64,000 nucleotides of DNA, from positions 3,439,001 to 3,503,000 of the forward strand of contig NC_089446.1 of the NCBI RefSeq assembly GCF_026210795.1, given 5' to 3'. Positions 45,626 to 58,439 of the stretch are shown piece after piece. The notes under the pieces were generated by a model that was not told the origin of the DNA, did no database searches, and was given only the letters and a program-made list of their open reading frames with translations. A program made the position numbers and the translations under genes. The stretch's first letter is position 1. Each line of letters starts with the position of its first letter. The stretch is from Rhizophagus irregularis (lineage: Eukaryota; Glomeromycota; Glomeromycetes; Glomerales; Glomeraceae).

Positions 45626-46353
45626 CCGTTTAGGATTTAGAAGGGAATTTATTATGAATTGAAAAATTTTATATGGTTGCTAATTTTGTTGTTTCTTTTA
45701 TTTAGGTTGATAATACAGATGATAATGAAGGTTTTCGGAAAGATGATTATGATGCAACACAAATATTACTTCAAACTATAATCAAAAAGATACAAAATTT
45801 ATTAATTGTTGAAATTTGGAAAGTTCAGCCAGAATTGTCACAAACAAAATCACATTTCGTAGTTTTGATGGCAGATGGAAGTTTTTCTTGTATCTGTAAC
45901 CTTTTAATATCATATGGTATTCCATGTAGACATTTTTATAGAGTTCTTAGAAAGAGTTTACAAGCAAAATTTCATATTTCCTGCGCTGATATCAAGATTC
46001 GAAATTAAATATTGATGATAAAGAAATAGCTTTATTAGATGTTATATCAATTGTTGAAGATCATAATTCTTCAGCAGTGGTTCATGAAGAAATCAATTTT
46101 AATTATGTTCATCATGTTTGTGGTGAACAAGTTAATACAGAAAAGCTTCAAGGAATCATTTTGGCAAAATCAAAATATGGAAAAGCATTTGGTTTCGCAA
46201 AAAAGGCTTTGGACTTAACACAAAAATTAGATTGTTATAATGAGTTGAATGGTTACTTCAAACATATATTGAAGAAAAGCAACAAGAATTACTTTGTAAT
46301 CAAACAACTGATGAAAATACTGCAGGAAATCAACAAGAAAATATTGAATGTTC

Positions 46354-47346
46354 TAGAGCTCTGAACGGGTCAGGTCAACCCAGGTGACCCGATGGGTTGA
46401 CCTGAAAAATTTGGGTCGGGTAGCAAATTTAATGACCTGACCTTAGGTCAGGTCAGTCACAAGTCGGATACCTGACCCGACCCATTGACCCGATATATTT
46501 TGAGGCAATAAAAAACATTTCGGCATTTTTTATATATAAAAAATGCCAACCCATTTTTTTTGACCTGAATCTGACGTTTGTTCATAAAAATAATAATAAT
46601 AAACGTCTTTTTTTAATGAAAAAATGTTGAACCTGACGTTATTTCATTAAATAAATCAAAAAAAATATTTTTTAATGAAAAAATACCGAAACTGACGTTA
46701 TTTCATTAAATAAATGAAAAAAACGTTTTTTAATGAAAAAACGCCGAACCTGACATTATTTCATTAAATAAATCAAAAAAATATTTTTTTAATGAAAAAC
46801 GCTAAATCTGACGTTATTTCATTAAATGAATAAAAAAACATTTTTTTAATGAAAAAACGCCGAACCTGACGTTATTTCATTAAATGAATAAAAAAAAATG
46901 TTTTTTTAATGAAAAATTGTATAACCCGACGTTATTTCATTAAATAAATCAAAAAAAGATGTTTTTTTAATGAAAAAAAGCTGACCCGACGTTTTTCATT
47001 AAATGAATTAAAAAAATGTTTTTTTTTAAACATCAACGGGTCGGGTTGGGTACCTGACCTGACCCGATATAAAAAATGTTTTGGCGTAATCTAATATGTA
47101 AAAAAATGCTGAAACGTTCTTTTCCACAAAATAATTGTAAAAAAAAACGGTTAGAGTTTTTTCTTATAATTTGATATATAAAAAACGCTGAAACGTTTTT
47201 TTTTTGATCTAAAATATCGGGTCAACAGGTCAGATTGGATACCCGAACTGATTCGTGATATTTAGGTCAGGTCATCAAATTCGTGACTTCTCCTCGGGTC
47301 AGGTTAAGTCAATTACCTGACTCTATCCGATCCATTCGGAGCTCTA
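46354..47346. mobile_element. TAGAGCTC element, 993 bp
   Basis: Starts TAGAGCTCTGAACGGGTC, ends GATCCATTCGGAGCTCTA. Flanks GAATGTTC (46346-46353) and GAATATTC (47347-47354) differ by one transition. Subterminal GGTCAGGTC / GACCTGACC blocks. The centre is a tandem array, about 60-65 bp per unit, of ACCTGACGTTATTTCATTAA and AATGAAAAAACGCCGA. Removal joins the MULE frame (QENIECS to NPITSRCRGRP). Confidence 0.87.
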
Positions 47347-47565
47347 GAATATTCTAATCCAATAACTTCAAGATGTCGTGGACGACCCCTAGGTCGATAC
47401 TTAAGTGAAGGAGAAACTTTAAGACAGAATAAGAAACAAAAGAAAACTGAAGGCAACTTAGAAGTTAATAGAAATGATAAGAAGGAAAGAAAGTGTAAAG
47501 GGTGTGAAGGTACAGGTCATGATTTGCGTAATTGTAAAAGAAGAATCTTTAGTGAGAAAAATTGA

Positions 47566-48134
47566 TGAATTATAGTTGAAACTAAAGTAAAAGGATTCTT
47601 AGTGAGAGTAACTAATTAAGGAATTTATAATTGAAATTGCATTGTAAAACTGTAAAATTATTATGTATTCATATTTAAACTTTTAAATTAGCTTTTAATA
47701 AAATTTATTTCAAAACATCGCAACTACGCCTTGATCACGTGATTTATTATATATGGTGGTAAAATCACCACCAGTGATAATTAGAAATTTTCTTTATATA
47801 TATGAATGCATTTGCTATTAATGATTAAAATTCTTTTTTTTATTATTATTTAAAATTAAACAAAATGGTATTTAATATAAATTTTCAGATAAAGTAAATA
47901 TTTTATTAAAAAATTTATATTTTCACATTTTATATGATTTTATTATTATTTACATTATATGTATATAAATGTATTGTTCAATATTTAAAAACAATATTCA
48001 AAAAGTATAATATAAAAGAAAATTCAAATTGTTGATTAAAATGATTTGCATTTAAGAGTGGTGTGGTTAAATTATTTTCTTCACATTATGGTTGCACTTA
48101 TAATATGATAATGTAATAAGTTAATTATAAAGTG
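47566..48134. other. AT-rich 3' flank of the MULE gene
   Basis: TGATCACGTGATTTATTA then GGTGGTAAAATCACCACCAG, a hairpin near 47755-47775. Otherwise nothing seen. Confidence 0.5.
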
Positions 48135-48605
48135 TCATATTGATCAAAAGTTCAGAATTAAATTCTAGATCAAATTTTGGATTTATCTGAGATGAAATTG
48201 ATTAATTTATATTTCATTCCAGATTTTATTTTATATCTAATCTATATTTTATCTTAAATTTGATTCACATTTTATTTCAGATTAATTTTTTAAGTTTCAC
48301 CAAAAATTACATTACATCCAATTATCAAATCCTGATTAATCCATATTTTATTACAGATTTAATCAATATATATTTCATTTTGGATTTAGTTTATATTTTA
48401 TCCTGGATTTAATTTTAACGATTAGTCTAGGTTTAATAATTGGATGTAATGTAATTATTGGTGAAATTTAAGTAATTAATTTGGGATAAAATATGGATCA
48501 GATTCAGGATAAATATTGGATGAAATATAGGAAAATCCAGGATGAAATATAGATTAATCTATTTTTACCCCAGATAAATCCAGGATGTTTAATTCCAGAC
48601 TAACA
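48135..48605. mobile_element. Large imperfect palindrome, about 470 bp
   Basis: Left arm from GTTCAGAATTAAATTCTAG and right arm ending GTTTAATTCCAGAC pair over most of their length. The best part is TTTCACCAAAAATTACATTA with CATCCAATTAT, against its complement around 48430-48470. Arms contain ATTTATCTGRGRT, TTTATCCYGGATTT and similar. Probably an old foldback element; no target duplication found. Confidence 0.7.
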
Positions 48606-49335
48606 AATAATTACATGTAATTTATTCTTGAACAATCCTGTATATACCCAAAGTTTATATGCAATGGAATAACATCAAATTTTTCTATTGTAAATTAGAA
48701 AGTACTCATTGATCAGATTTACATAATGCAGTCATATTAACATTAAAGATCAATCCTTAAACCATTTGCAAATTTGATTAATGAACTTTTTTATTCATCT
48801 GAACAGAAATAAGACAGAAAGTTTACCTGCAATCCCCAAGATTAAAATCTTCAAATGAGATAGATCAATTGTGTTTGTGAACAGTTGTCTTTATTTACAA
48901 GTAAATTATCACAAAAATCTGAATCTCCTAAAGATACTTTTTATAGTTTTTTTTTCTAGTCAAAATATTTTGTCTACAGATATATCTGAAATCACTTTAT
49001 CTCTTGCGTTAATATAATTTTTATATCCTATATGAAATAGAAACAAATGTAGGTGAAATGCAGCATTAGATAGTATAAAAACTCTCATCTTATGTGTTAG
49101 AGCTTGAAATGTTTCCCTTTAAGCTAACTTTTTTACATTCATTTATAAGAAAAGTACAATTTCGCTTTGAACTTTTATGCTTTATTGATAGAATATACTC
49201 TCATTCTTCCTGTAATTAAACTTTTATCTCTACAAATCTGATATTTCCTAATTATAATGTTTTATATAAAAAAAGTATAGCTCACAAATTGAAAATTGCA
49301 TACATTGTTTATTTTCTAAATTTCACGCAGCCTTG
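48606..49335. other. Intergenic DNA 3' of the deaminase gene
   Basis: No gene or repeat seen. Confidence 0.5.
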
Positions 49336-50730
49336 TTAAGAAAATAAATTAAAGTTATTATTAGGGTTACTGCTAAAACCTTTAATATATCTATATATAT
49401 ATTGTCCATCACTAGAATCCGCTGGTAAATTACTGGTATAGTATTCTAATTTTTGTTCTATGATTTGATTAAGATTTTTTAGTATATAATTCAGGGATTC
49501 AGCCATAAATTTGTTATTCCTTACATGCGGAAATTTCCATCCACTACATATTTTTGTGTTTTTCCAATCAAAATCATATTTAGTAAAAAATTGTGGTTCA
49601 AAAACGATGATATTATATCCATAATATAGTTGTGCAAAATTAATGTAAAGTTCGCACAAGAAACAACATCTCTTTGACACTGCTATAAACACTCTACGTT
49701 TAATTTTCTTGTCGATAATTAAGGAGGCCAATATGTTCATTTCCGCATGTAAGTATATACATTGTTTAACGTTATCACCGTCAAGTGGTTGTTGTTTTTG
49801 TGTGGCTTTATCGGTATATACTTTACTGATTCTTTCCATTATTTTAGGCTTTTTCGAACACCTATTCATGAAACGTTTATATCTGTCTTCATCAATAAAC
49901 CTTCTGATAATATTTTCCCACGAATATATGGGCTGATTTTTTATGATAACAGGGTTCACTCTATACACTTAAACGTTAGAGAATAGTGATTTATATTGTA
50001 TATTACGTGCACATTCTACAATACCTATAGTAGAAGCCATATAAAACGACACTTTCTTAATATGTCTTAAAAATTCTGAGGGAATTCTAGACTCAATTTT
50101 AGCCTTTTTAATTTTCTCACAATACTCTTTACAAATTCCAGATATTGTGATAATATTTGTATTTTCTGCATTGCTAACCATAGTAACCCTAACTGAAAGA
50201 AAATCACTGAAAAATTTAACATGTTCATTATCATCATAGAATTCAATATCATCATGAAGTTTTTTCAATCTAGATTTAAGTTTAGTAGAGCAGTAAATCG
50301 TTACAGCCTCAAGAAAATCTCTTTCGTTATCTTTTGATATCACAGGAGCATTTTTTGATATATTTTTCAGATATTTTGTAATATTATCAATATACTTATT
50401 ATCTTTGTCGAGCCAATCAGAGTTCTTAGAAAGGTAAATTTCACAGCGACCTTGTAAAATTCTTAACCACACTGCAACTACCTCTTTATTCCTTGCAAGT
50501 ATTGTTGCTAAATAGTAGGAAAATATCTCACGATCAATCAAGGCAGGTAATTCTTTATTTGCTTCACCAACTACAAAGTTGATACTTTGAGCAACACATT
50601 CTTTACTATACAACTCCTTCTCAAACTCTTTCACTTTCTCACGCTCTTTTAACTCTTTCTTATGCTCTTTTAACTTTTTTAATTCCCTTGGAGACATTCG
50701 AGCTACTTGACTGTATGATAGGCTTGCCAT
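49336..50730 (-). pseudogene. OTT_1508-like nucleic-acid deaminase family gene with one in-frame stop
   Basis: One frame runs from ATG 50730 (MASLSYSQVARMSPREL) for 253 codons to TAA at 49969-49971. The next codon continues in the same frame for 210 more to a stop at 49336. The N-terminal part has a Lys/Glu coiled coil and a helical region without motifs I recognise. The second part is the deaminase domain: HAEMNIL (zinc His and catalytic Glu) and SKRCCFLCELYI (C-x2-C). This matches the fungal OTT_1508-like cytosine-deaminase-fold family, proposed from comparative genomics to act on nucleic acids, possibly in genome defence or mutation. The single stop lies between KSLFSNV and VYRVNPVIIKNQP. 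No intron with good sites spans it. It may be a pseudogene, a read-through gene or an error. Confidence 0.75.
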
Positions 50731-51423
50731 ACTTTAATTAAAAACAGTATTCTACAGAACAAGCGATGGTCTTAAATAAATTCTATTTGACCCCTATTGG
50801 AGTAGTAATGAGTAATCCTGCATCCGTAGTGTAATTGAATTTTACTATTTTTAGTAACAGAAACCTGTCCCACCTGACAAATAATGTGTAACAAATAGAC
50901 AAAAAAATTTCAAAAGTATTTTAAATCGCTGAGATAAATATAAACAACACGTTTCTTACGGTTACGTGACATGTGCCAATAAACATCATCCCAGTTACAC
51001 CACGGGTACAACGTATATCAAAAATACGTAATTATGACATAATTTTTTACACTGTTCTCTAGCCACCTCATTCACTTGCTAATCATGACCTATAAAAGGC
51101 TGAAAGGTCATACTAAAACTCTACTGATGAGTCATAATCGATACTAAAAATTTGGGCAGCTGATCACGTGTAATCAGCACCAACGAAAAATAATCTACAC
51201 TTCAGCACTTAATTAAACATTGAAAAAACTGAGAATAAAACAACTTAGGAATTTCTTAGTTTTTTTAATATATACCTATTCTTTCTTTAACAAAATTTTT
51301 ATTGACATTAGTTGGTAAGTTCTTTCACTTTTCGGACGGAAAAGAAATTTTTTGTTGTTTTTTAAGTATGTTAAACATTTTCTTTCTTTTTAGGAGACTG
51401 AATCAAAAACTTTCTTGGCAAAA
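50731..51423. other. Intergenic region between deaminase and KDZ genes
   Basis: Contains TTACGTGACATGTG near 50963 and GATCACGTGTAATCAGC near 51160. No gene seen. May include the lost left end of the KDZ element. Confidence 0.5.
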
Positions 51424-53990
51424 ATGCCTCATACTAAAAAACCTCATGGTATCAAATATAGTAAATCACGAGCATTTATTCGCAATACTGAAATTCCAAT
51501 ACTTCAACTGAACAAACTTATGATTCAAATCCTACTGAATTTAATTTGCAACAAAATAATTATGATGATGTTAATAATGATTTTATTGATAAAAGTATAC
51601 CTGTTGATAGTGATAATAGTATTTATAGAGAAAGCAAACTCGTTTGAATAAATCCTGGCAGTCAATTCGTGTTCAACTTAAAGACGCGTTAATTGAGTTG
51701 AAAAGTCAATGTAATGTTGAAGAAAATATATGTCTTTATGTAAAATGTTATAATAATGAACTATTTAAAATAATTACAATCGATTGTATTTATTTTGAAC
51801 GTAAGTTATTTGTTATTTGTAAATATTTATAAAAATTTTATTAATTTATTTATTTATTTATTTCTAGATGAAATTAAAAAACAATTCAATTTGTATAATT
51901 GTGAACAGTCTAATTTGGCAGTTGCATTAACATGCAGAGGATTATTTTCTGCTTCTCCTATAAATCCATTAATTGCATTTGAAATAAAATTATTAGAATT
52001 TGCAGAAAAACTACTTCTATTAGCACAAATATTATATGAAAGTTTTTGTATTGCTTTAAGACATATTCATGATAATAAAGTATGTATAAATAATTATATT
52101 TTATAAATTTTAATATTTTTTAACAGTATTTAATTATTAATGATAAATTAAAATTTATAGCTTAGTAGTCATAAAAATATTTATAAACCTTTTATGTTTA
52201 CTTTTAGACAATATATATTAGTTAAAAAAGAAAAAATTAAGTTTTTAACAGAACAAGTGGTTAAGAAACCTGAAGTTTTCTGTCCTGCATATCCATTAGT
52301 AAGTATTTATTGATATTCTTAATATAAATAATTATATATACTTATCTTATATCTTTATTTTATTTAGAAAAATTCATGTAATTCAGGTTCTTTAAATAGA
52401 TTAACTGTATGTTTTGATGGATGTTTTCAATTATGATGATTAAAATTTGGTGGAAATGATAATACAGAAGAAGATTATTATTCTAAATATTTTATGGATG
52501 ATAAATTTTTTGATTTTGAAAAATTATATTTACAATATTTACAAAAAGAAAGTTCTGAGGTAAATTTTGATTAAAAGTTGAATTTAAATTAAATATTAAA
52601 TAATTAATAATATGTTAGGAAAATGATCCATGTATGAAAGCTTTTAAGGTAGCAAATGAAAAAAATTCTAAAATACTTTCAAATGCATTGGATATTAGTG
52701 GAGTTGTTGGTATAACATGTAAACATGGAATTCCAATGAAATTTTTAAATATAAAAACAGGAGAAAGGTATTTATTTTTAAATAAATATTATATTATTAA
52801 TTATTGTTATATTATTAAATTATTATGGGTATTGCTAAATATCACCAGTGGTAATCGTTACTACATGTAAAATATTTTTTGAATTTTCAAAAATTTTTGA
52901 TTGTGACATTATTCTAATTATAATATAAATATCATTACTATATATAAATTTATGGGTAGAACAAGTTTGCCTTAGATTATAAAGGCTGTTGTTTAGATAG
53001 TTTTTGAGAAAAATAGGAAAGTTTAATTTTATAAGCAAAATACAATTTTTTGTTTTAAAAAAGATTTTTTTTAGTCAAATTTTCAAAATTTTAGTGTGAT
53101 TAGTATCTACTCAGGTTTGTTTTACACATTTATTATTTAAATTAAAATTTTTGAAAAAAAAATTATGATGTGTTTTTTAACTCTGGCCAAAATTATAATT
53201 TTCAGCCAGAATTAAATAGTGTGGTGATAATCACCACTGGTGATATTTAGCAATACCCAATTATTATTATTATTATTAGATTAGTATATTTTTTATTTTT
53301 ATTAAATAATATTTTAGATGAATTTGGATTACAAATTAATGTTATGTATGATATTGGATGTACAATGGCCAAACATTTATAATATTAATAATTAATATAA
53401 ATATATAATTAATTTATTATTAATATTTTTAATATTAATAGAACAAACTAAATGAAACATTTTTACAATTAAAAGCTAAAGATGTATAGTATGCAGTTTC
53501 TGTATTTCATGCTTATGCTCATGAAGCTTTTTGTCAATGTATTTATCATTCAAGAAAAAGAGAAGGGTTTGGTCTTACTGATGGTAAATGGTTAGAAAGA
53601 CTTTAGTCATATTTGGGAAGATTTACAAAAATTACTACTCCAAGTTACCGTAAATTTATACTTTCATTAGCATTAGATCATTTTGCAGAAACCAGAATTC
53701 AAAAAATTAGTAATTATTTATAATTTGTATATATTTTTATATATTGATAACTTTATTATAATTGATTTTTAGGTCAAACATTAATTAAACAATATCAGCA
53801 TGCTTTAGAATTAAAAGAAATTTCACAAAAAGATTTAGAAAAATTAGAATTGCAAAATTATTTTTTAGATATTATTAAATCATCTTAGAACAAAATTAAA
53901 GATGATTTAATTAATCCAAAACATCAACCATTACCTACTGTTTCTTCTGATATTATTTTTGAAAAAATAATATTAAAAGAAAAAATTGAA
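51424..53990 (+). pseudogene. KDZ (Kyakuja-Dileera-Zisupton) transposase, decayed
   Basis: Plus-strand pieces in correct KDZ order. An N-terminal part from ATG 51424 (MPHTKKPHGIKYSKSRAF) leads, after a frameshift near 51530 and a TGA, to SWQSIRVQLKDALIELKSQ. Next comes CEQSNLAVALTCRGLFSAS with PLIAFEIKLLEFAEKL (51900-52010), then VCFDGCFQL (52410-52430) followed by TGA, and DPCMKAFKVANEKNSKILSN with ALDISGVVGITCKHGIPMKF (52630-52745). Further on are FGLQINVMYDIGCTMAKHL (53325-53380) and VFHAYAHEAFCQC plus GLTDGKWLERL (53500-53605). Multiple short introns, stops and shifts; an MITE sits in one intron. KDZ transposases are DDE enzymes of large fungal DNA transposons. Not functional. Confidence 0.75.
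52827..53258. mobile_element. GGGTATTGCTAAATATCACC MITE, 432 bp, 9-bp duplication
   Basis: Ends GGGTATTGCTAAATATCACC and GGTGATATTTAGCAATACCC, then CACTGG on both. AATTATTAT at 52818-52826 and 53259-53267. The site is AT-simple, so the 9-bp match is weaker evidence than elsewhere. Mutator-type by duplication length. Lies in an intron of the KDZ gene. Confidence 0.8.
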
Positions 53991-54631
53991 TAAGTTAGTT
54001 AAATTTTTTTTATTTTATTTTATAAATATTTTAAATAATTATTTATAATGGAAAATTTTAACGCTCATCCTAGATGAAAATCACCTAATCACGTGATTTA
54101 AATTTTTGTGATTTTGTTTAAATTTTTTTTATATGGAAAATCTTAAAATTTTAAAAGTAATTTAAAAAATTCTTTACATTTTTATATAATAAAATATATA
54201 AATAATTAATTGATAACATGTAAAATTTTTTTCTCTTTCTAATGAATATTTTATTATAATTATTAAGTAAAAAATGATTAACTTTCATTAGAAGTAACTG
54301 TGTGAAAAAAAAACACTTATATTTTCTCCCAAACCTTTCATCCACCATAGGACAGCTAGTCTTTATATAGTTTTTTCCGAACCCCTTAAAAAATTTAAAA
54401 AAATGCATTGCACTGTTATACACTTTCATGTTCGCTCTAATTAAGTAATTTGTGACGCAATTAAATTATAAATTAGTAAATACACATATATACATTATTT
54501 TATTGATATTAAATCAACAAATACCTTGATGAACTTGTATATATCCATATACTACATCTTGTATTTAATATCCATATACTACGTCTTGTATTAATATCCA
54601 TATACTACGTTTTGTATTAATATTTTTGCAT
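53991..54631. other. Intergenic, KDZ 3' flank
   Basis: GATGAAAATCACCTAATCACGTG near 54075; tandem ATATCCATATACTACGTCTTG three times at 54540-54620. A 92-codon minus ORF at 54151-54429 has no recognisable domain. Confidence 0.5.
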
Positions 54632-57358
54632 CTACCTTCTACCAATTGGGCATTTTTTTTGGTAATGTTCAGATTGACCACATAAAAGACATTTTCGCTG
54701 TATTCTTATAGTTTGATTATCATTTATTTCTGTAACTTCTCGTATTGGAATTCTTCTTTTTGACAATTCTAATACACTCTTTAATCTTCTTTTAGAAGGA
54801 GCTCCCCAAATTTTAGTAACATTAGGATCAGTAATCTGATCAATTAAATCTTTTTGTAATGAAATTATGTTAGCATTCTGTGCAGCTCTTTCTATACCAT
54901 TAATTTCTTCTAAATTATCATCATCACCAACTTCCATACTTCTTTCACAGTTTGATGCAATAAATTCTTTTAATAACCGAATTAATTCACAATCACTATT
55001 AGTTTTTAAAGCAATATTAACAGCTGTTTTTGCTGTTGAAAATGCTATACCAAATCGATTTCTTTGAGAAGTATTTTGCTGATGAATACTTTTATTATCA
55101 TCTAATCCTTGAAAATGTCGCATGTTTTGAAGTGTAAAATTAATTTGATAAGATGATAATGATGAAGAATTATTATTTGATTCTATTGCAGTAAGAATTG
55201 GCGAATTTTTAACGTTACCCTTTAAGTTTGTTAAAATACTATCTTTATACCATCTATTTGGTATAATACTAATATGAAACTTCGCTATACCTGAATATAA
55301 TATAATATGCCAAAAATGTCGACAAATTATACCTTTAGTTACACTTTCCATACATGTACAAAGATGACTGCCATTATCTAATAATATTACTAAATTTTCA
55401 TGTTTTGAAAGTCCACCTACATGACGTATTCTCCATGTTTCAATAATATTTATAGAATCAATACCATTTAAAAAAGATTGTAATATTATTTGTGGTTCAT
55501 CAACTACATCTTCTATAAAATAATTATCAACAGTATCAGATTCTAAAACCTATATATTATGTATAATAATATAATAAATAAACTTAATTAACAATAATAA
55601 AATACTATGTAATTCAATAAATAAATTTAATACTTACATTATCAAATGATAAAACTAGTTGACCTTCATAAGTAAGTGATTGAGAAATTTGAAATCTTTG
55701 TCAGGATAATACAAGAGGCGTTAAAAAATGATTGAGAATTGCATCAATATTAAAGAAAAATTGTGAAGCTAAATGTGGTAATCCAACCGTTGTTTGTTGT
55801 GCCTTAAGGTCAACTAATTTACAATATTGAGATTCATCATCATGTCTTTTATTGATTGCTTTTTCAACATCACAAAGAGAACTAGTACTATTTACTGCCC
55901 TTTTAATAATACCATTAAATGATTTAACGCTTTGAGTACTTTGAATACCCGCATTGAATTGAAATGGTGAATACGATTTGGCCTAACTAGAACGATTAGA
56001 ATATAATACTTTAGTCATATATGAACAGCTTTCTGGAAATGTACTCATCATAACTTTCCAATGTTGTTCAAATAACTCAACACTTAATGTATTTCTACAT
56101 AAATAAAATGCCTTACTAAAAGATGGAAATGCTTCACCTAATTTGTTTTTAAGATGTTTGATAATATTTTGCCAAATATGAAAAGGCAATAAAAGTGCGG
56201 TGTTGTTGGAAAAACATGAGATGTAGCATTAATTAAACCAGGTTCTGAATCCGTCCAAAATGCTTTTGGAGTTGTTTTATCAGTTGCTTCCATTAAATAT
56301 TTCAAAATCCAAATATATGTTGACGCCATCTCATCTAGCATTAGCTACATTTTGAAATTTTCCATAATTATCTCTCACCATAAAGACACTCAAATACATA
56401 TTATATTTGTTGGTCTTATAGGTATTATCATTTAACACCATATAATGGAATCTTTGATATAAATCCTGTTGAAATGGTAATATCCAAAAAATACCAAATA
56501 AACGTCTTTCATTGCCAGAATGCCGAACAAATACCTTCCAATTTGAATTTTCAGTTATTTTTTCAAAAAGAACATTAAGTAATAAACCAGAATCAAGGTT
56601 TTCATCTTTATTATTTCCATGTAACTTGTAAATTGAATTATAGACGTCCTGCTTGTGAAAAACATGTTCTGGGTATTTTTTTTAAGAATTTCTAATTGTA
56701 CAATAGACGCAACTTTGCAATCTGTAAAAAATGCTAAGTCTTGCATCATGTCATCATTAAACTGTCTATATCTAGCATTAAGATGAGCTATTTGGGTTGA
56801 GTTTAATTCATGATTATGGGAATCTATTAATGTTGTACATCTTATACGTTGTTCAGTTTTTGGTAATTTAAAATTACAATGCCACTCACAATTGGTTTTG
56901 TTAGAGTTACGCAAACGATGTACATTTTGATTAATTATTTTTCGACCTTCATAATTACCATTTAAGGAACAACGAAATGATTTACGCCAGATAATAGAAT
57001 GATCATTTATGTCTTTATCATTTCGATATATTTGATAACCAAATCCTCTTTCCAAACAGTAATTATACATAAACTTATCAACAGACATTCAGTCATCAAA
57101 CATATCTCCAATATGAAGATTATATTAATAAATAGGAAAGTTTGAATTATTATTAGAATAGTTAAAAGTATTCGTATTATCAATAACTGGGTTTATAGGT
57201 TCTACTTCTAGTTCAATAAAAACATTATCGTTAGGAGATATAATAGTATCTTCTATGTCACAGTTTACACCACTTTCAATAAAAAAGTTTGGTGATGATG
57301 TAAGAACATCTTCAATATCTTTTGGAAAATTTATAAATGATTCCCAGTTCAATTCCAT
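54632..57358 (-). pseudogene. MULE transposase with SWIM and zinc knuckle, minus strand
   Basis: From ATG 57358 (MELNWESFINFPKDIEDV) the frame runs through TAA 57125 and TGA 57089 (MFDD*MSVDKFM, probably from Trp). Then come the FAR1-like domain (FMYNYCLERGFGYQIYRNDKD, NKTNCEWHCNF, DSHNHEL), shifts near 56660, and a DDE core (MVLNDNTYKTNKYNMY near 56430, FWTDSEPGLINATSHVFP near 56240). A TAG lies near 55985. A SWIM finger (CTCMES...GIICRHFW) is followed by an open C-terminal 239 codons ending in a CLLCGQSEHYQKKC zinc knuckle and TAG 54632. It differs clearly from the plus-strand MULE, so the two are separate families or old copies. Confidence 0.85.
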
Positions 57359-57479
57359 TATGGTGAAAGAGGCGTAAATATAAAATATCACCGTGTAAAT
57401 TATCACATTAATATTAATAGGGGTAATAGTAACTTTACAAGAAAAAAATTTTTACGCATTTGTATCAATACAAATGTAA

Positions 57480-57665
57480 TACAAAATAAGGTGAAAATCA
57501 CCCCAGGTGAAATAAAAATTTTTAATTATTAAATTCACCTAGGGTGAAAAAATTTAAAAATCACCCAGGGTTAAATTAAATTTTTAATTATTAAATTCAC
57601 CTAGGGTGAAATTAATTAATTTTTATTAGTAAAATCATCTAAGGTGAAATTTAAATTAATTCAAA
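57480..57665. repeat. Tandem TTCACCTAGGGTGAA palindromes
   Basis: About three units near 65-70 bp, each with TTCACCTAGGGTGAA and TTTTTAATTATTAAA. Lies 5' of the minus-strand MULE start and may be its subterminal repeat. Confidence 0.65.
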
Positions 57666-58439
57666 AAAGTAAGTTGATTTTCCTAATTTTGTAATTCTGT
57701 CGTGTCTTGCTGCTTTTTACCTTGGATGCGTTATATTTTAAAGTTTTTGGTAAAAATTTAGTTTAGCTAAGAAAGGTTTGAAAGCTAAATAATGATGATA
57801 TACTATAAATTAGTATTATATATTAAAATATTTTGAATGTAGTTAATAATTTAAATGCTGAATTTGACAAACCTTTTTGAAGCATTGGACTTCAAAATAT
57901 AAATCATATATTATCCTATTTTATAAAGTTATTGCAAAGATATCATTTATATTAATTACATTGAATGTGCTGATGTGAGTTCGGATTTTCAAATATATAA
58001 AATATATAGAAATGTTTACATGTTAAATAAAGTAATTAATTTTATTTAAAGGATTTTGTAATTATATTATTAGGATAATGTTAAAGGTTTATTAGTTTTT
58101 TTGTATAACTTATCTTTTTTTTTTGTTTATTTTAATTAGAAATATTTTTAACATTTTTTTTTGTAGTAAAAAATAGTGATATTTCTATATAAAGTATACC
58201 ATTTAAAAATTTTTTTTTTATTTATTTAATAAGTGATCATACGATACAACAGTGCAAAATTTCTCATTACTTCAATCTCCAGATTATTATATATATGTGA
58301 TTATAACCTTTCCTATTAAATATAGTTCTGGAGTACTATCTATATTATATTATTAAAATTAAAATTTTAAAAGTGAAGGACTTTAAATGTTTTAATTTTT
58401 CTAGTTTATTACATAATGAATATATACGATTATCATCAC
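57666..58439. other. Intergenic, 3' of the Ubl fusion gene
   Basis: No gene or clear repeat seen. Confidence 0.5.

Larger units (their letters stand above)
43871..47565 (+). pseudogene. MULE transposase with SWIM and zinc knuckle
   Basis: The frame opens at ATG 43871 and reads to a donor at 45508 (GTAAGT); exon 2 starts at 45706. A TGA at 44000 (FHT*KELEVY, probably from Trp) is the only stop in exon 1. Domains: FAR1/WRKY-like start (FKKTRVEYY, CTHSGNH, NCPWHVNATKPKK), a DDE core (IFDCTAGINRYDM near 44693, YTDYDPAMANAINFVFP near 44880), and a SWIM finger (CICNLLISYGIPCRHF near 45891). After it a frameshift, a TGA and another shift, and the 993-bp element at 46354-47346. Then an AT-hook-like RGRPLGRY and a CKGCEGTGHDLRNC zinc knuckle, TGA at 47565. 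The long intact exon 1 suggests fairly recent decay. Confidence 0.88.

Noticed and set aside
54151-54429. 92-codon minus ORF MKVYNSAMHFFKF
   Set aside because: AT-rich, low-complexity C-terminus, no family recognised.
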